In this document: positions 25,701 through 37,896 of the stretch, piece by piece
Numbering within the stretch: the stretch's first letter is position 1
How the letters are laid out: the number at the start of each line of letters is the position of its first letter
Source of the DNA: Protula sp. h YS-2021
Lineage: Eukaryota > Annelida > Polychaeta > Sabellida > Serpulidae
Direction: 5' to 3'
DNA: 64,000 nt
Assembly (NCBI GenBank): GCA_949752745.1
Contig: OX457027.1
Span: 90,355,720 to 90,419,719, forward strand
Program-made: the position numbers and the translations under genes
Notes under the pieces: generated by a model
Databases searched by the model: none
What the model was told of the DNA's origin: nothing
Seen by the model: the letters and a program-made list of their open reading frames with translations, nothing else

Positions 25701-27165
25701 GCAAGGTTATGTACCTGGGGCCTGTCAAGATTATATTATTAAAAATGATTTAACGACAATATATCTGCGATCTTTTGATAAATCGCCAAAAATATAATAT
25801 TAGAAAGGGGGACACTTGACCGCCTTACATTCAATCAACATTCATTTAGGCCAATATTTCACCCAGTTTTGGTAGATCGTCAAACAAAAATAAAAACCAG
25901 GCAGGTATTCTGCTACCTTGACACAAACATTTTAATACAGTAAGACTATTTTCCTGGCTTCAGTTATCATTTTACTGAAACTTGTATTTTTCGCCTATTC
26001 TTCTGCCAATTTCTGTGGAATAAAAAAACATAGCCAGGTAGGTACCATTGCTTGCTGCCTTTAATCAAAATTTTAACAGAGTGAGATCATAGGCCTGGCG
26101 TCACTTAAGATTTTAATATCAAAATGGTTTTTGGTTAACATTTTTTTCCATAATATGGCGAACCACCAAAACACTACTAGCCAAGTAAGTACTACTGTCT
26201 GCTTCCGTATTTAAAAACTTAAGACAATAGGATAAGAGCCATAGAATTATCCCAAGATTTTAAAAAGCAAGTAGTTTTTGCAGATATTTTACCAGTTTTT
26301 AGTGATTTAAAAAACAGAAACAGCCAAATAAGTACACATGACCGCTACCTTTAACCAAACAGTAAGATTACTTATATGGACTCAGTTAGGATTTTACTGA
26401 AGAAATATTTTGGTCAATGTTTCCGCCATATTTTGGCGAATCATAAAAAGAGTAATAACCAGGTAGTAACTAATTTCTCTACCATTAACAGAAATTTCAG
26501 GTAAGTAAGACTTTATCTGACGTCAGCTCTGATATTACAAAAAACCCTATGGCCAATATTTTGACTAAATTTTTGTGAATCACATAAAAAAGTAATAACG
26601 AAGTAGAACTTAATGTTCGCTACTTTTAATTAAAATTTTAAGGGAGAAAGGCCATATACTGGGGTTAGTTGAGATTTCAATAAGAAATTGGTTGTTCGCC
26701 AATATATCAATTTTTACGTACCACCAAAACAAATTTTTACGTACCACCTAACAAGCAGTTAGGAACTGACGTCAGTTTCCGTTGTTCGAAACATTTTATG
26801 ACAGTAAGATTATATCCCTGACGTAAATAGTATTTTTCAGTAAAATCCTAGCTAGAGAAATAGACTTACTCTCTTCAAATTTAATTTAAAGACAGCGGTC
26901 ATTTACCCTGTTTTTACTTTTTTGTTCACTGAAGCCAGTGATGTAATTTCATTGTCGTGCTGTCTTGGGCTTCTAATGCCCTAAATGGCCTCAGGTGAAT
27001 CACCGAAAAACAATGGGACTTTTTCTGGAATTAGTTAACAGTTATTCAGGCAAATGTTTTTCCCTAATATTTCCGCGAAAATTTGTGGCGAATTGCAAAT
27101 AAAGCAATAACCGAGTAGGTATTTAGCCCGGCTACAATCAACCAAAATTTCAAGACATTATGTAT
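25700..27165. repeat. Ancient degenerate tandem repeat (~140 bp period)
   Basis: A motif around AGCCAGGTAGGTACT followed by a CTGCTACCTTTAATCAAAATTTTA-like region recurs near 25906, 26031, 26179, 26319, 26459, 26598, 26750 and 27109. Spacings are mostly 127-152 bases. Between recurrences comes a second shared block around TTTTGGCGAATCACCAAAA. The copies are highly diverged, so this is an old satellite-like array, and no coding potential survives. Confidence 0.7.
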
Positions 27166-29820
27166 AAGGAATTATTGTGTATCACTTCCTTAATGAAATA
27201 CAAGGAAGTGGTCCATTCATTGATATTATACTTTAACAAATTGACAATTTGAAGAGAATGTTTGTGTATGTACTCAAAAATATTAGTACCTTATTACTTC
27301 TGTCACAGTCTTTTGGCAATATGCCTGGCATTTATTCATTCAGCATTGAATAGACATGTATCTGCATAAAAATAAGTATAGATTGGGTGTGGCACAATTA
27401 AGCACAAGTTTTATATTGATTGATATATAATGCTTGTAATCAAACGTGCAGAAAAGTTATTTTCTGAGTTAGTCGATTAGCAAAATGCCTCACATATTCA
27501 AAACTAATGATTTTTATTTGTTCAGAAGCCATAACGTGTCTGAAATTATAAAAGGTAATCAGTTACGAATTATTATTTACAACTGATACTCTTGTACATT
27601 ACTGGGTATTCATTTTAAGAATGCATCATTGTCATTGTTCCTATTTTATTTACCTTCATGCAGCTCCTCTAGGCAACATTGCTAGAAAGCATTTTAAATT
27701 AACTAGGAGATCAATTTACGCGTACAACCCTCAGCAACACCAGTATAAAGGGTATTATGTAACGATGTGCAGAAATTTGCAAAGACTAGAACATTGCAAA
27801 TGATTTTAAATGAACGAATCAGCGAAATCTCACAATAAACTGGCAGTAAATTTAGATAAATAAATCTTAAATAAATTAATAAATTAATAAATCTTATGAT
27901 AAATTATAAGATTTTAAACAAAGGGGTCACTCAATCACTGTTACAGCCTCCTGTCATCTCCCGATTACATTATTGTAATGGTTTGCTTTACGATATTTCG
28001 ATGTACAACATATGTAAATAGGAAAGGGTTCCAATTATGGCTGTATGAATCATCGGCAGTGTAAATAAATTTCAGCTTATAAAGTCCAGTCCTGAAAGAA
28101 CTGTATTCCCTTCCCGGGTAATTTAGAATTAAATACCAAGTTTAAATCCACCTTACCACCTTTAAAGTACATGTGGAGGAAACAAAATGTAGCTTTGGGA
28201 TCTTACTAAGCAAAACCTTTTTCGTGAAGTATTTAAGGATTTGCTATAATTTTACTTTAATAATGTCTAGTCATTTTGTTGTTGATCTCAAATAAAGTTC
28301 AAATAAAGGTTACTGCAGTAGTTGTTTTTAAATTCTTTTACTTGGATGTATTTGCTATGTTGTTTTCCTTTAATCTATTAATTGTGTTTATTTACATATG
28401 GACATAAATAATAATAATGACAACACCTGATCTGATCAACACTGTTTAACTTGTAAAATAAATATGAATAACTTCATATTTGTGTCCCGCAAAAGCATTA
28501 ATGAAATAAGTCTTGGATAAAAAGTAAAATCTTAACTATATCTATCTACACCATATAAACAAAAAATTTGAAATAATAAAAACACAACTTCTATTATAGA
28601 ATTGCAAAATAATGACGATATTTTCACAAATATTGATTTATGTTTTAAAAGACCATTTATTAATTCATTTGATAATTAATTTAAATGTTTTCTAAAATAT
28701 AGCAATAAACTTTAGACTATTTTACATATATTTATTTATTCAAAACACCAATTATAGATGAGGGAATAAAACAATATAAAATCAATTAAATATATATGTC
28801 TATAGAATGAGATCATAAAATTCACAGGTTTTATGATACGTAAAATTTTGCATAATACAGCATTACAATACAATATTCAAATAGGAGTTATGAATAAAAC
28901 CTTAATAATAGCACAGTAACAATAACAGAAGGCGATGTTCAGTACTAATTATTACTAAAACAAGATTTCAAATGGTATCTAAAGTTCCACATTCACCAAA
29001 TTTAATGTGGTGGACTTTGCTTGGCTTACCAAACTAAAGGATGTACCAGAAGGGGACCTTCCTATGTGTAGAAATTTTGACAGTGGTGCGCCTTGAGTCT
29101 CAGTGCCAATTGACACAAATTGGGAAAGGAAAAAACTATTCAAAAACCTTACAGGAGTTTCCACACTGAATATATATCGATAAAGAGATAGTATTCATTG
29201 CTCATAAATGCAATGCACAAAGCATCAAGCAGTATAGTACTGTAACATGATTTAAGAAAGCCCAGATACTGTTTCACATAACTGCTTTGCGTTATTTCAA
29301 GCTGGTTCATCAGATCCCTTTTAAAGTCAATAGTATTAAGTAACGCAGTAACACAAACCGTTTTCCATAAATAATTTTAACATCATAATGAAAACCAGGG
29401 TAACATAAATCAACACTAGTTTGAATTAATTTTGGAGATTTTTTAGTCATTAGCGCTGTAGTACGGGTGCGACTGTAAACGATTGAGCCGCCCATCTGAA
29501 TAACTCCAGTGACAAGCAGCAGAATTATGTCTCCTGATATGATGTCATACAGGGAAGCTTAATAAAAGAAAAAATCAGTTTCCTATTTTGTGCAAGGTTC
29601 CAGTGCATATTTAAGAGAAACGCTTGTGTTGCACAACCTCTTTGTTATCTTGTTTATAATGCGGTGATACATCAATCACCCATTCTTATTGTTTTGTTTA
29701 TAACACGATATTTATCTTATTTTGTAGAATTAAAGTAAATTAACCAATCCTTCCATTTCTGTAATGGTTTATGGACTATTTTACTATATTATAAGACCTG
29801 GATATATCACTGCGCTTTAT
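27166..29820. other. AT-rich intergenic sequence
   Basis: I see no recognisable gene, RNA or mobile element here. Short frames such as 27621-27803 and the minus-strand ones near 28980-29500 have no domain signal or splice support. Confidence 0.5.
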
Positions 29821-29985
29821 TAAGAAAACGTTTTTCGGTATTTCATATACAACCTTCAGAAAACGTTTTTAAAACGTTTTTAAAGAACGTTTTTGAAATG
29901 TTTCTAAGAAAACGTTTTTTAAATGTTCTGTAGAAAACGTTTTGAAAACGTTTTTTAGAAAATGTTTTTCTGTAGAAAAATTCTT
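29820..29985. repeat. AACGTTTT-rich cluster, left
   Basis: The palindromic core AACGTT followed by T-runs occurs about nine times in 165 bases, in forms such as AAAACGTTTTT and GAACGTTTTTG. Similar motifs reappear at about 31380-31630, on the other side of an inserted repeat block. The two clusters may be ends of one interrupted element. Confidence 0.55.
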
Positions 29986-30252
29986 AAATGAAAAAATATT
30001 AACTCTTTATTTCGTTTTATTTAAGTTGGCCACATAATAAGACCTGCAGTGTTTGAAAACAGAAGCAGATGTCTTGCAGATAAAATTCATATAAATGCAG
30101 ACAAGGTCCTGCAACATGTAAAAAGAAGAACACCGGAACGCTGCAAATCCCCTCGCCCTTCGCACGTTTTGTAACATAGACGCAGTATGACATATTTAAC
30201 AAGTTCAGTATTGACGCATTACTTTCAAATCAAATGGCTAAGTTTCGACCTA

Positions 30253-30900
30253 ATTTATCCCCCGTAGAACGGAGGGATATAGTTTTGAACTCTTTGGTCT
30301 GTCCGTCTGTCTGTCCGTCTGTCTGTCACGCTTCAGTCTCACGCACCTACAGGCCACATTAATATATGCATTCCTTTCACATTTTGTACACGGCTTCTCT
30401 GGACCCTCCCGCAGTGCAGTGACCAAGAATTTTCCGGATCGAAAAAAAAATTGACAAAATGGCGGACTTTTGAAAATTGGCACTTGACTTAGCGTATATA
30501 CGGTATTCTCACGCACCTACAGGTCACAATAATATATGGATTCATTTCAAAGTTTGCACACGGCTTCTCTGTACCCTTCAGCAGTGCAGTAAATAAGAAA
30601 TTTCTGGATCGACAAAAATTAACAAAATGGCGGGCTTTTGAAAATCGGCACTGTATATATTTCAGTATCACGCGCATATATTCCACATTAATAGATGGAT
30701 TCGTTTAAATGTTGGGCGAGGGGAGAATGAGTCATGCTTGTTGTAAAATCTATATCTGTTCCGTAGAAGCGTTCTTAACGTATATGCGGTATTCTCACGC
30801 GCCTACAGGTCACAATAATATATGGATTCATTTCAAAGTTTGCACATGGCTTCTCTGTACACTTCAGCAGTACAGTGAATAAGAAATTTCTGGATCGACA
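30253..30900 (+). mobile_element. TCTGTC-leader repeat element, family 1
   Basis: It opens with an imperfect palindrome (CCCCGTAGAACGGAGGG), ATATAGTTTTGAAC and a run of TCTGTCCG. Monomers follow near 30339, 30508 and 30793, with a shorter one near 30668. Each contains a block like CACCTACAGG, a CATTTTGTACACGGCTTCTC-like stretch and AAAATGGCGGACTTTTGAAA, with a period of about 160-170 bases. The last monomer stops near 30900, where unrelated sequence begins. A second copy starts at about 63700. Confidence 0.7.
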
Positions 30901-30928
30901 TACACTATACTGCAAACAATTGAAAACA

Positions 30929-31056
30929 GTTCTTTTGTTCATAATGCGCTCTGGAATATGTGGAGCACTCGTACACAACACCATATATATATATATATAT
31001 ATAGTGTTGTGTACGAGTGCTCCGCATATTCCAGAGCGCATTATGAACAAAAGAAC
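30929..31056. repeat. Near-perfect palindrome, 53-bp arms
   Basis: Arm 30929-30981 and arm 31004-31056 are reverse complements with a single mismatch (T versus C at the 33rd base). They enclose a 22-base TA-rich core that is itself self-complementary, so the whole 128 bases could form one hairpin or cruciform. It sits just upstream of a long TA microsatellite. Confidence 0.95.
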
Positions 31057-31083
31057 ATTGAAGTTTTCATTTCAAAACTGTTT

Positions 31084-31185
<102 letters not shown>

Positions 31186-31319
31186 CACAAACTTGTTATG
31201 TATTTTTTACGTGTACGCATTTAGCAACACAGCAAATACTAACATTTTGCCAATTGAAACGATTTCGAAATATAAATTTTCCACAACCACAAAAAAAAGG
31301 TTTGTATTTAGTATGGAAA

Positions 31320-31640
31320 GAATTTTTTTGGTTCAAAATGTAACTTTTCTACAACTATGAAATAGTTTTTATTTGGTTTAAAAAAAACGTTTTTATTTGG
31401 TTCGAAATGTAACTTTTCTACAACCAAAGAATGTTTGTATTTAGTTTTTTTTAAAACGTTTTTATTTGGTTCGAGATGTAACTTTTCTACAACCTAAAAA
31501 CGTTTGTATTTGGTTTGTTAAAAAACGTTTTTATTTGGTTTCAGTATGCAACGTTTTTGCAACCATTAAAAGGTTAGTTTTTGGTTCGGAAAACGTTATA
31601 ACCTTTTTACAACCAAATAAAAACGTTCTTGTGTTTAGCG
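31320..31640. repeat. 69-bp tandem repeat, about four copies
   Basis: The block TTTGGTTCGAAATGTAAC begins at about 31327, 31396, 31465 and 31534, exactly 69 bases apart each time. Each unit ends in an AAAACGTTTTTATT-like segment. A partial fifth unit reaches 31630. The T-rich AACGTT content links it to the cluster at 29820. Confidence 0.85.
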
Positions 31641-32479
31641 GAATATATAAAGCAAGATTAAGTTTTCTCCAGAATATATAAATATTTACAACTGATAGTA
31701 AGTTTTAAATATTTTTGATACCTTTTTCAAATATAAAATAGCCTGACTTTTGGTAATGGGGTTGGATTTGCGTTCAGAGCCGCAGAGGGCAGCGTCCATA
31801 CAGAGCCAAAGATGCATGGTGGAAAGAAGTAGCACACTATCTCAAATTTGTATTAAAAGTCTTCTATTATGTCATAGCCCGTGAATGAGTAAGTAATAAA
31901 ATATATTTTACAGGCGGCTGATCATGGCAATATGTTGCAATTAATATTGAAAGTAAATTTATCAACAAAGATTTCTCGTGAGTATTTGTGTAGATAGGAG
32001 CTTTGTTCATCAAAAATGAGCAGCACAGTCTCCTCCGTCCAGTTTGGTAAAAAGATGTAAGCAAGCCATTGATTGAATAAGGCGTGATCCATGTATTCTT
32101 GAAATAGACAGTGCCTTTGAAATTGAAGTTTCTCTTCAATTATGCAAATAGTACTTAATTTTTATTCCGGAATGTAAAATATTTCGCATTAATTTTTCAA
32201 TCATTAAACGTTTTGCATTTTACATGCTCTGTGTTTTATTGTTTTCAAAGCATTTACCATTTGGTGAATATCCAAACATCTAGCTTCAGGGACACTTTCC
32301 TCAAACGATCATTGAGGTATGTTTTCTCTTACATGAGAAACATCAGCAACGCCTTACTTTGGCCAAGGGCGAGAAATTCAATTTGAAATACATAACTGCT
32401 CTTGACGTCATTGTCGTATAATCAAAAATTGTATCTTTATTTCAAACAAACCTGCCATAGTAAAGATTGTTTCAGCAAA
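31641..32479. other. Unannotated spacer
   Basis: No gene is recognised. The minus-strand frame at 31867-32139 has no domain signal. Confidence 0.45.
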
Positions 32480-33460
32480 GAACGTGTAGGCATTCACGCC
32501 GAAAAGTCAAAAGAGGTGATCATTAAGTTTGCAGATCCACAAGGAACACTCATCGGAGCCGAAGACTAAACGGTCTACGCGTCGCCCGTTGATGGCGTTA
32601 TCCGACGACACGGTCTTCTCTTCAAAATATATGCAGACGACACTAAACTCTGTGTCTTTTGTAATACAGGATGTGGAAGATTTAAGGAATGCACTGTCTC
32701 GACGTGAACGCCGTCTTTCCGACTAGATGGCCTTGAACCTATTAAAACTGAACGCCGAGAAACCTGAGGTTTTGTACATAGTTTCCCCAACCAAGAAACA
32801 GACTAGAAAGCCTACCCATCACTCTCTATGGAGTAGCAGTTACCCTGACCTCATCTGCCAAAATATAGATGCTCTCACTGCACGACCCTCGCTGCTGTTT
32901 GCCAGACCTCATTTTATTATTTGCGAAACAAAACAGCTATTCATCGATTTATTCCTTTATCAGCGTGCAAATTGCTGGTACATGCCCTCTTATCCTCGAA
33001 GCTGGGCTATGCAAACGCTATGTTGCTGGTCTCTCAAAATATGAACTCGGGCGCTTGCAGAAGATACTAATTATTGCTGCACGAATCGTGTATCGGAGAC
33101 GAAAATTCGACCAGGTAGCACCCCTGTTAAATTCGCTTCACTGGTTTTCGATTACATAGAGAATTAAATTTAAAATACTCCTCCTCACGTTCAGATGTTT
33201 GAATTGAACTACCCCATCCTACCTAAAAGAACTGTTATCCGTATATTCACCCAGCAGACCACTTATAACTAGCAAAGAAACAGTATTTTTAGTGTTCCTA
33301 AATCGAGGACAGTCCTATATGGAAAGCGTACTTTTAGTACTGTAGCTCCTCAATTATGAAACACCCTACCTCTAAGTTTTCGCGCTGAAAGATCACCTGA
33401 CAAATTGAAAACTATGTTTAAAGCACATTTTGCAGACAAGCCACGTTAAACCACGTTTTA
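32480..33460 (+). mobile_element. CR1/L2-type LINE, 3' fragment (dead)
   Basis: The C-terminal half of a non-LTR reverse transcriptase is readable across several frames. The palm box YADDTKLCV lies at about 32630-32656, preceded by GLLFKI. WM-type thumb sequence (ALNLLKLNAEKPEVL) follows at 32727-32790. The typical tail of this clade comes next: LSKYELGRLQKI, RKFDQVAPLLNSLHW, then remnants of RIKFKILLLTFRCLN at 33160-33200 and the final LWN-like region. Frameshifts and stops make it non-functional. The 5' part is missing. Confidence 0.85.
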
Positions 33461-33605
33461 GAGTCTAATTGTGTCGCACTTTTCTAATCACGAAATGTCT
33501 TAGTTTTAGAATTCTAGGAAGTATTTAATTTCTTAATACTCATTTTTATGAATTAATTATCTCGTTGACCTAGAAGCCATCATTCCAGGTTTTTCAGTAT
33601 GTTTA

Positions 33606-33750
33606 ACTTTGGTTACAGCGATCCATAATAGAAATTTTGTGGGATATTACCGCAAAGTAAATTTTGAACGGGTTCCCCCTGTTATGTTATCGTTTGTTGT
33701 CAAATCGAATAATCAGCGTTGGTGCAGTTCCTGCCATGTGATCGAACCAT
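33606..33750. repeat. DIRS inverted terminal repeat, left (3' end)
   Basis: Its reverse complement matches 41028-41178 along about 145 bases with roughly 80-85% identity by eye. Shared runs include TTCAAAATTTACTTTGCGGT and GGTTCGATCACATG. The match fades beyond 33606, which marks the element edge. Confidence 0.9.
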
Positions 33751-34302
33751 ATCCAACTTAACGTACCGCACGATCCCAATTGATGGAGAGGCGAGTATAA
33801 TTCGAGTGATGGCTTCTACGTCTAAAAGATATTTTGCCCATAAAATTTCGAACTGGTGGTGGAAATTGAACACCCATTGCATACGAACTGGTTGACACCC
33901 CGTCTACAAGACATTGTGTCGGAAAGGCAGAAATAAAAGAAATTGAATTCAACTTATCTTCTAATTCAGCGGGGCTATACCGCGAACTGCCCATTCCATA
34001 ACAAATAACAATGTCATGTGTGGTTTCACCACGAAGTGCCCATTATTAACAAACAATATCAAGCTTGTGCACACATACAAACATTCTTATACGAGCTAAT
34101 GTCTCCACTCTTTTTTCAGAGGTACACATAGCTAACTAGAAGAATTTGGCGTCACCACATGTGCCGACTCGTTACAGCGGTGTGCTATACCATGCGCAAA
34201 ACTGCATTGTCTAAAAACCAACAACGGTACAAGGCACAACTTCACATGATGGACAGTTGCACGCTGTTGGGGTAGAGTCGAGCGGTGCCTCCAAAACAGA
34301 GT

Positions 34303-35300
34303 CTACTTAGCGGCCTTTTTCTTCTTGTATGTTTTCTTTCCGCCCGATTTCTGGGGAGTCATGCAAGAATGAGGGCTATTGTGAATCACTAATTCAGCAG
34401 CAGTAAATGGGCCAAGACTATGCAAATTATTCAACGCATCAGTTGTATATTCTTGCAAATAGTGTTTAATAGCCAACCCGTAATAACTCATACACTGACA
34501 CACCATTAGCATTAGGCAAGGAGTGCGCTACATGTCTAACCTGATGAACTTTAATTGACAATCGCTTTCGAATTACATCTTCAGGTTCTATAATTGTATC
34601 ATCACATGCTAACAATATGGCTTTCTTGGTATGATTAGGCATATACGTTTTGGAAAGATCTACCGTGATACTACGCATGAAAGATATTAATAGATGACAC
34701 TGTAAACGTGCTACAATAAGTACTTGATCGTTTACTATACGCGCGCAGCAGGGAGGCGGCGCGGTGTCGACACTGCCACGCGACCTCACACCCGGCAAGG
34801 CTGGTATCACCATTTTCTTTAAATGCACCTAAGCCCTTGATCGCAATGTGCGTCTTGCTCAGAAAAGACGGTAATGGTTTCAGGACCACTGCCCGCCATG
34901 AACCATAAAAGGAGTTTTTTAAAGCGTGTTCTTCCCCGCGGCGTCGCCTTGCGACGCCAGTGCCACGAGAAACACATATTTCAAGATAATTATCTTGTCT
35001 GAAATGATAGAGTAATGGAAAAGTAGCAACGTGAGATATCTCAAGACCAGTGACATATCCCAAGGCACCACTGCCCTGTCTGAAATAGGGCGCTCTAGTT
35101 CAAACGATCATCGACAATACAACACATGTAGACAAATCATAACCAGATGCACGCTTCAAAATAAACGTGAGAGAGTGGTATGTCATAATCGATCTAACCG
35201 ACATCTTTCTGACTTAGAACAAGTAAAGAAAGAAATCGGTCACTGCCACTGCCGTCGCTGCCACAGGATCGATACCCCTATCTAGACACCATGACTCGAA
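34303..35300 (-). pseudogene. DIRS tyrosine recombinase remnant
   Basis: The C-terminal half is clearest. Minus-strand sequence ending near 34466 reads IEPEDVIRKRLSIKVHQVRH then VAHSL, with the HxxR box of tyrosine recombinases. After a frameshift near 34480 the other frame gives AIKHYLQEYT, which holds the likely nucleophile Tyr. A basic lysine-rich tail ends at 34303. Sequence from 34830 to 35300 belongs to the N-terminal half but has stops in all frames. Confidence 0.75.
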
Positions 35301-35399
35301 CGGTGTGACAAGTAGACTTTATTTCTGTGAATCTGTGTGAATCCTGTCCATTCTCTGCGTCACTCTTGGATTGAAATCCTTGTCTTTCAAAAAGGAAAA

Positions 35400-35890
35400 C
35401 TTATGCACCATAGTTTCAGACGAACCAACTGAGGATTTAGGTATAAACGTCTCAATGAGGTTGACGCAGACTATCATACTCCATTGGAATTGGAAGACTC
35501 TTGACGCACGGTAACCGCATCAGCAAAGGAAACCAAGGCATTTCTGGAAGATCGGGAGCTGCTAGCAAGAGACTCTTGGTTCTCTCAAGCTAAATCTTCA
35601 TGAAAACCTTCATCATGACAGAGGACTGTGGAAACGCAAACAACACTGCTGGTGGCTAGCGACACAGAAACGCCTCGACCGCTGGACACGGATAAATGTA
35701 CACCAGAAGTCGGTAAAGACATGGACTTGAGGTTGTACCTCACGGAGATTGCGTTGCAATCCAGTGAAACTTGAAATCCGCTAAAGCCCACTTGGTGTGA
35801 ACGATCTCGCCCATCCATGAAGCTAAATCGGCCAGAACATCCAGACTGCCTGCAATGTGTGATGTTTGAATGGCGAAACAAGTCTCGAGC
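35400..35890 (-). pseudogene. DIRS Pol linker after RNase H
   Basis: Translated fragments match the region between RNase H and recombinase in DIRS elements: HIAGSLDVLADL near 35840, WALADFKF, and LLAAPDLPEMPWFPLLMRL near 35500-35570. Stops interrupt all of them. Confidence 0.6.
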
Positions 35891-36301
35891 TTACAAGAGG
35901 ACCTGTTTGGTGAGACGAGACAACGTCGGTGAACGCGTGCTGCCCTGCTTGGACAAATAAGACACCACTGTCAGATTGTCTACCAGAAACTGAACCACGT
36001 AAAACTTGAGAAACCTGGCAAGATTTTGACAAGCAATAAACAAGGCCTTCATTTTCAAGACTTTGATATGCAATGCTCGCTCGTGATTCGACCAATCACC
36101 CCTACCCGTGCGTCCCTGAAAAAAAACCCAACCTCTGCAAGATGCATCGGTCTGTACCTGCTTCGATGGGGCTGAACGATAAAAGTGCACACGGTTGATA
36201 CGATTAAGTTGACACGACCACCAGTCGAGATCCCTGAGGGCTAACAAGGAAAAACGTATGCGATGATTGCGCAACCTGCCGCGACGCAACACCTTCAACA
36301 C
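35891..36301 (-). pseudogene. DIRS RNase H domain remnant
   Basis: The minus-strand frame keeps the DIRS-type RNase H order: QTDAS followed by GWVFF (first catalytic Asp), WSNHERALHIKVLKMKAL (Glu region), and VDNLTVVSYLSKQGSTRS (second Asp and the KQGGTRS-like motif). It follows the RT region on the same strand. Confidence 0.85.
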
Positions 36302-36589
36302 AAATCGTTGAAATCCACGAAATGACAGCTGTCTAGCTCGACTGTCTTCTCCGCTGCTATCAATAGACTGAGAAGCGATTCCAATTTGGAGACTCGAGGT
36401 TTGGGGTAGATACGAGCTGTATCATAATAAGACACATACGTTTTTGCATTCGATTTTGAGTGGAAAACGCCTTGGCTCTTACAAAATCTAGAAATCTTCT
36501 CAAGAAGTCTCTCCGTTGAGCCGGGATCAATTCTGACTTGCTGTGATTGATCAACAAATCTAGGATATTGCACTGCTTTACCAGTTTTA

Positions 36590-37010
36590 CAAATAAGCTG
36601 AAAGAACCTGCTTGTCTCCGTTCACTAACAACTAATCGTCGAGATACTGGCAAATCAGCAAACCTACTTGACGACCCCAACCCGTGACTACCTTCATGAC
36701 TTGGGCAAACACAAACGGCGCTATCGAACGGTAGGACAAGAAATCAATAGTTTTGATTATCTATCCTTAAAGCCAGAAAAGGACGAGACGCTTCGTGCAT
36801 GCGAATGCGTAGGTATGCATCTGACAAATCCACTGAAATTGCCCACATGCCCTGGTTTAGGGTGGATTTCATCAATTGTGGAGTGTCCATGTTGAACAAT
36901 GGCAGGTATGTGAATTGATCAAGAGATGACAAGTCTATTATAAGACGCCAATAGTCAGATTTTTTCCGAACCATAAAGATCCAACTGACAAACCTGTGAG
37001 TGCCTAAAGA
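36590..37010 (-). pseudogene. DIRS reverse transcriptase remnant
   Basis: The frame starting upstream of 36974 reads FVSWIF then MVRKKSDYWRLIIDLSSLD, followed by PLFNMDTPQL and ISVDLSDAYLRIRM (the D of the first palm motif). After a stop near 36745 the sequence continues as SYRSIAPFVFAQVMKVV, ending in the catalytic box CQYLDD. YLDD is encoded at 36635-36646. These are DIRS/Ty3-side motifs rather than LINE ones. Confidence 0.85.
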
Positions 37011-37896
37011 CGTCTTTTCTATGGCTTTCGTTATTATCAGATATTGAATTGTCGTTTGGAAAACCAGTTGCTTTTCTGGCTGGTGCTCGTACGACGTGTT
37101 TAAAGAAGGATTGAGAAGCTTGACGAGCGGTGGAAGGATTTAATGGCCTGACTTGTCCCTTGCAACGATCAGGGGTTTCCCTAACGCAACCACCGGACAG
37201 TGTTTTTGGGAGCTCCTAACGCTTGCCAAGCTTGCCAAAAACTCTTTAATCTTCCCCCTACGAGCACATGTACGCTCGATTGGGGAAATGGATAAGTCAA
37301 CTCTTCGCAAAAATCTAAAATATCTGGTAGAGATCGTGCCATTGGTTGCTAACTTTGCTTAGGAGTTGCAAACTGCTTTCCTGTGTCCAGCTTATGCTTC
37401 TTGAATTGTGGGTAACGCAGACACTGGACCTGGTCTCTTCTTCGGCGTTGCCGTGGGAGGGACCGTCGATTGCCGCTGTCTTGGCTTACTGGCGTGTGGC
37501 GTCAGGGCTTTGCGCATCAGTGCATCCTAAGATATGACTCTAATCTCGGTGACTCGATAACGGCCTTCAGTATTTCCGGAGGAAAAATTCAGGTTGCCCT
37601 TCAAGTGGTGCAAAACGTAGTCTCCGCGCATCCTAAGCTTATATTAGAATGAAGCAGCATTTGATCTCGTAGAAGGACCATCAACGATGCGAGCATGTAG
37701 GCGTTGAGCATCAACAACTCAGACGATGCTGCCAGGACGGAATCAAAAAACGTGGTCGAATGAGGGACTCGTACCGGGATCGAATATTTATTCAAGACTA
37801 CGAAAGCCGCGTCTTAAAGGGAAAGTGTGCATAAACTCTTCCTTGCGGCCTCCTCTAAATATCTGCAGTTTCGTTCTGCCCGGCGGTACGTTAAAC

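Noticed and set aside
30929..31056. microRNA precursor
   Set aside because: The stem is far longer and more perfect than a typical animal pre-miRNA and has a TA-repeat core. A palindromic repeat is the simpler reading.
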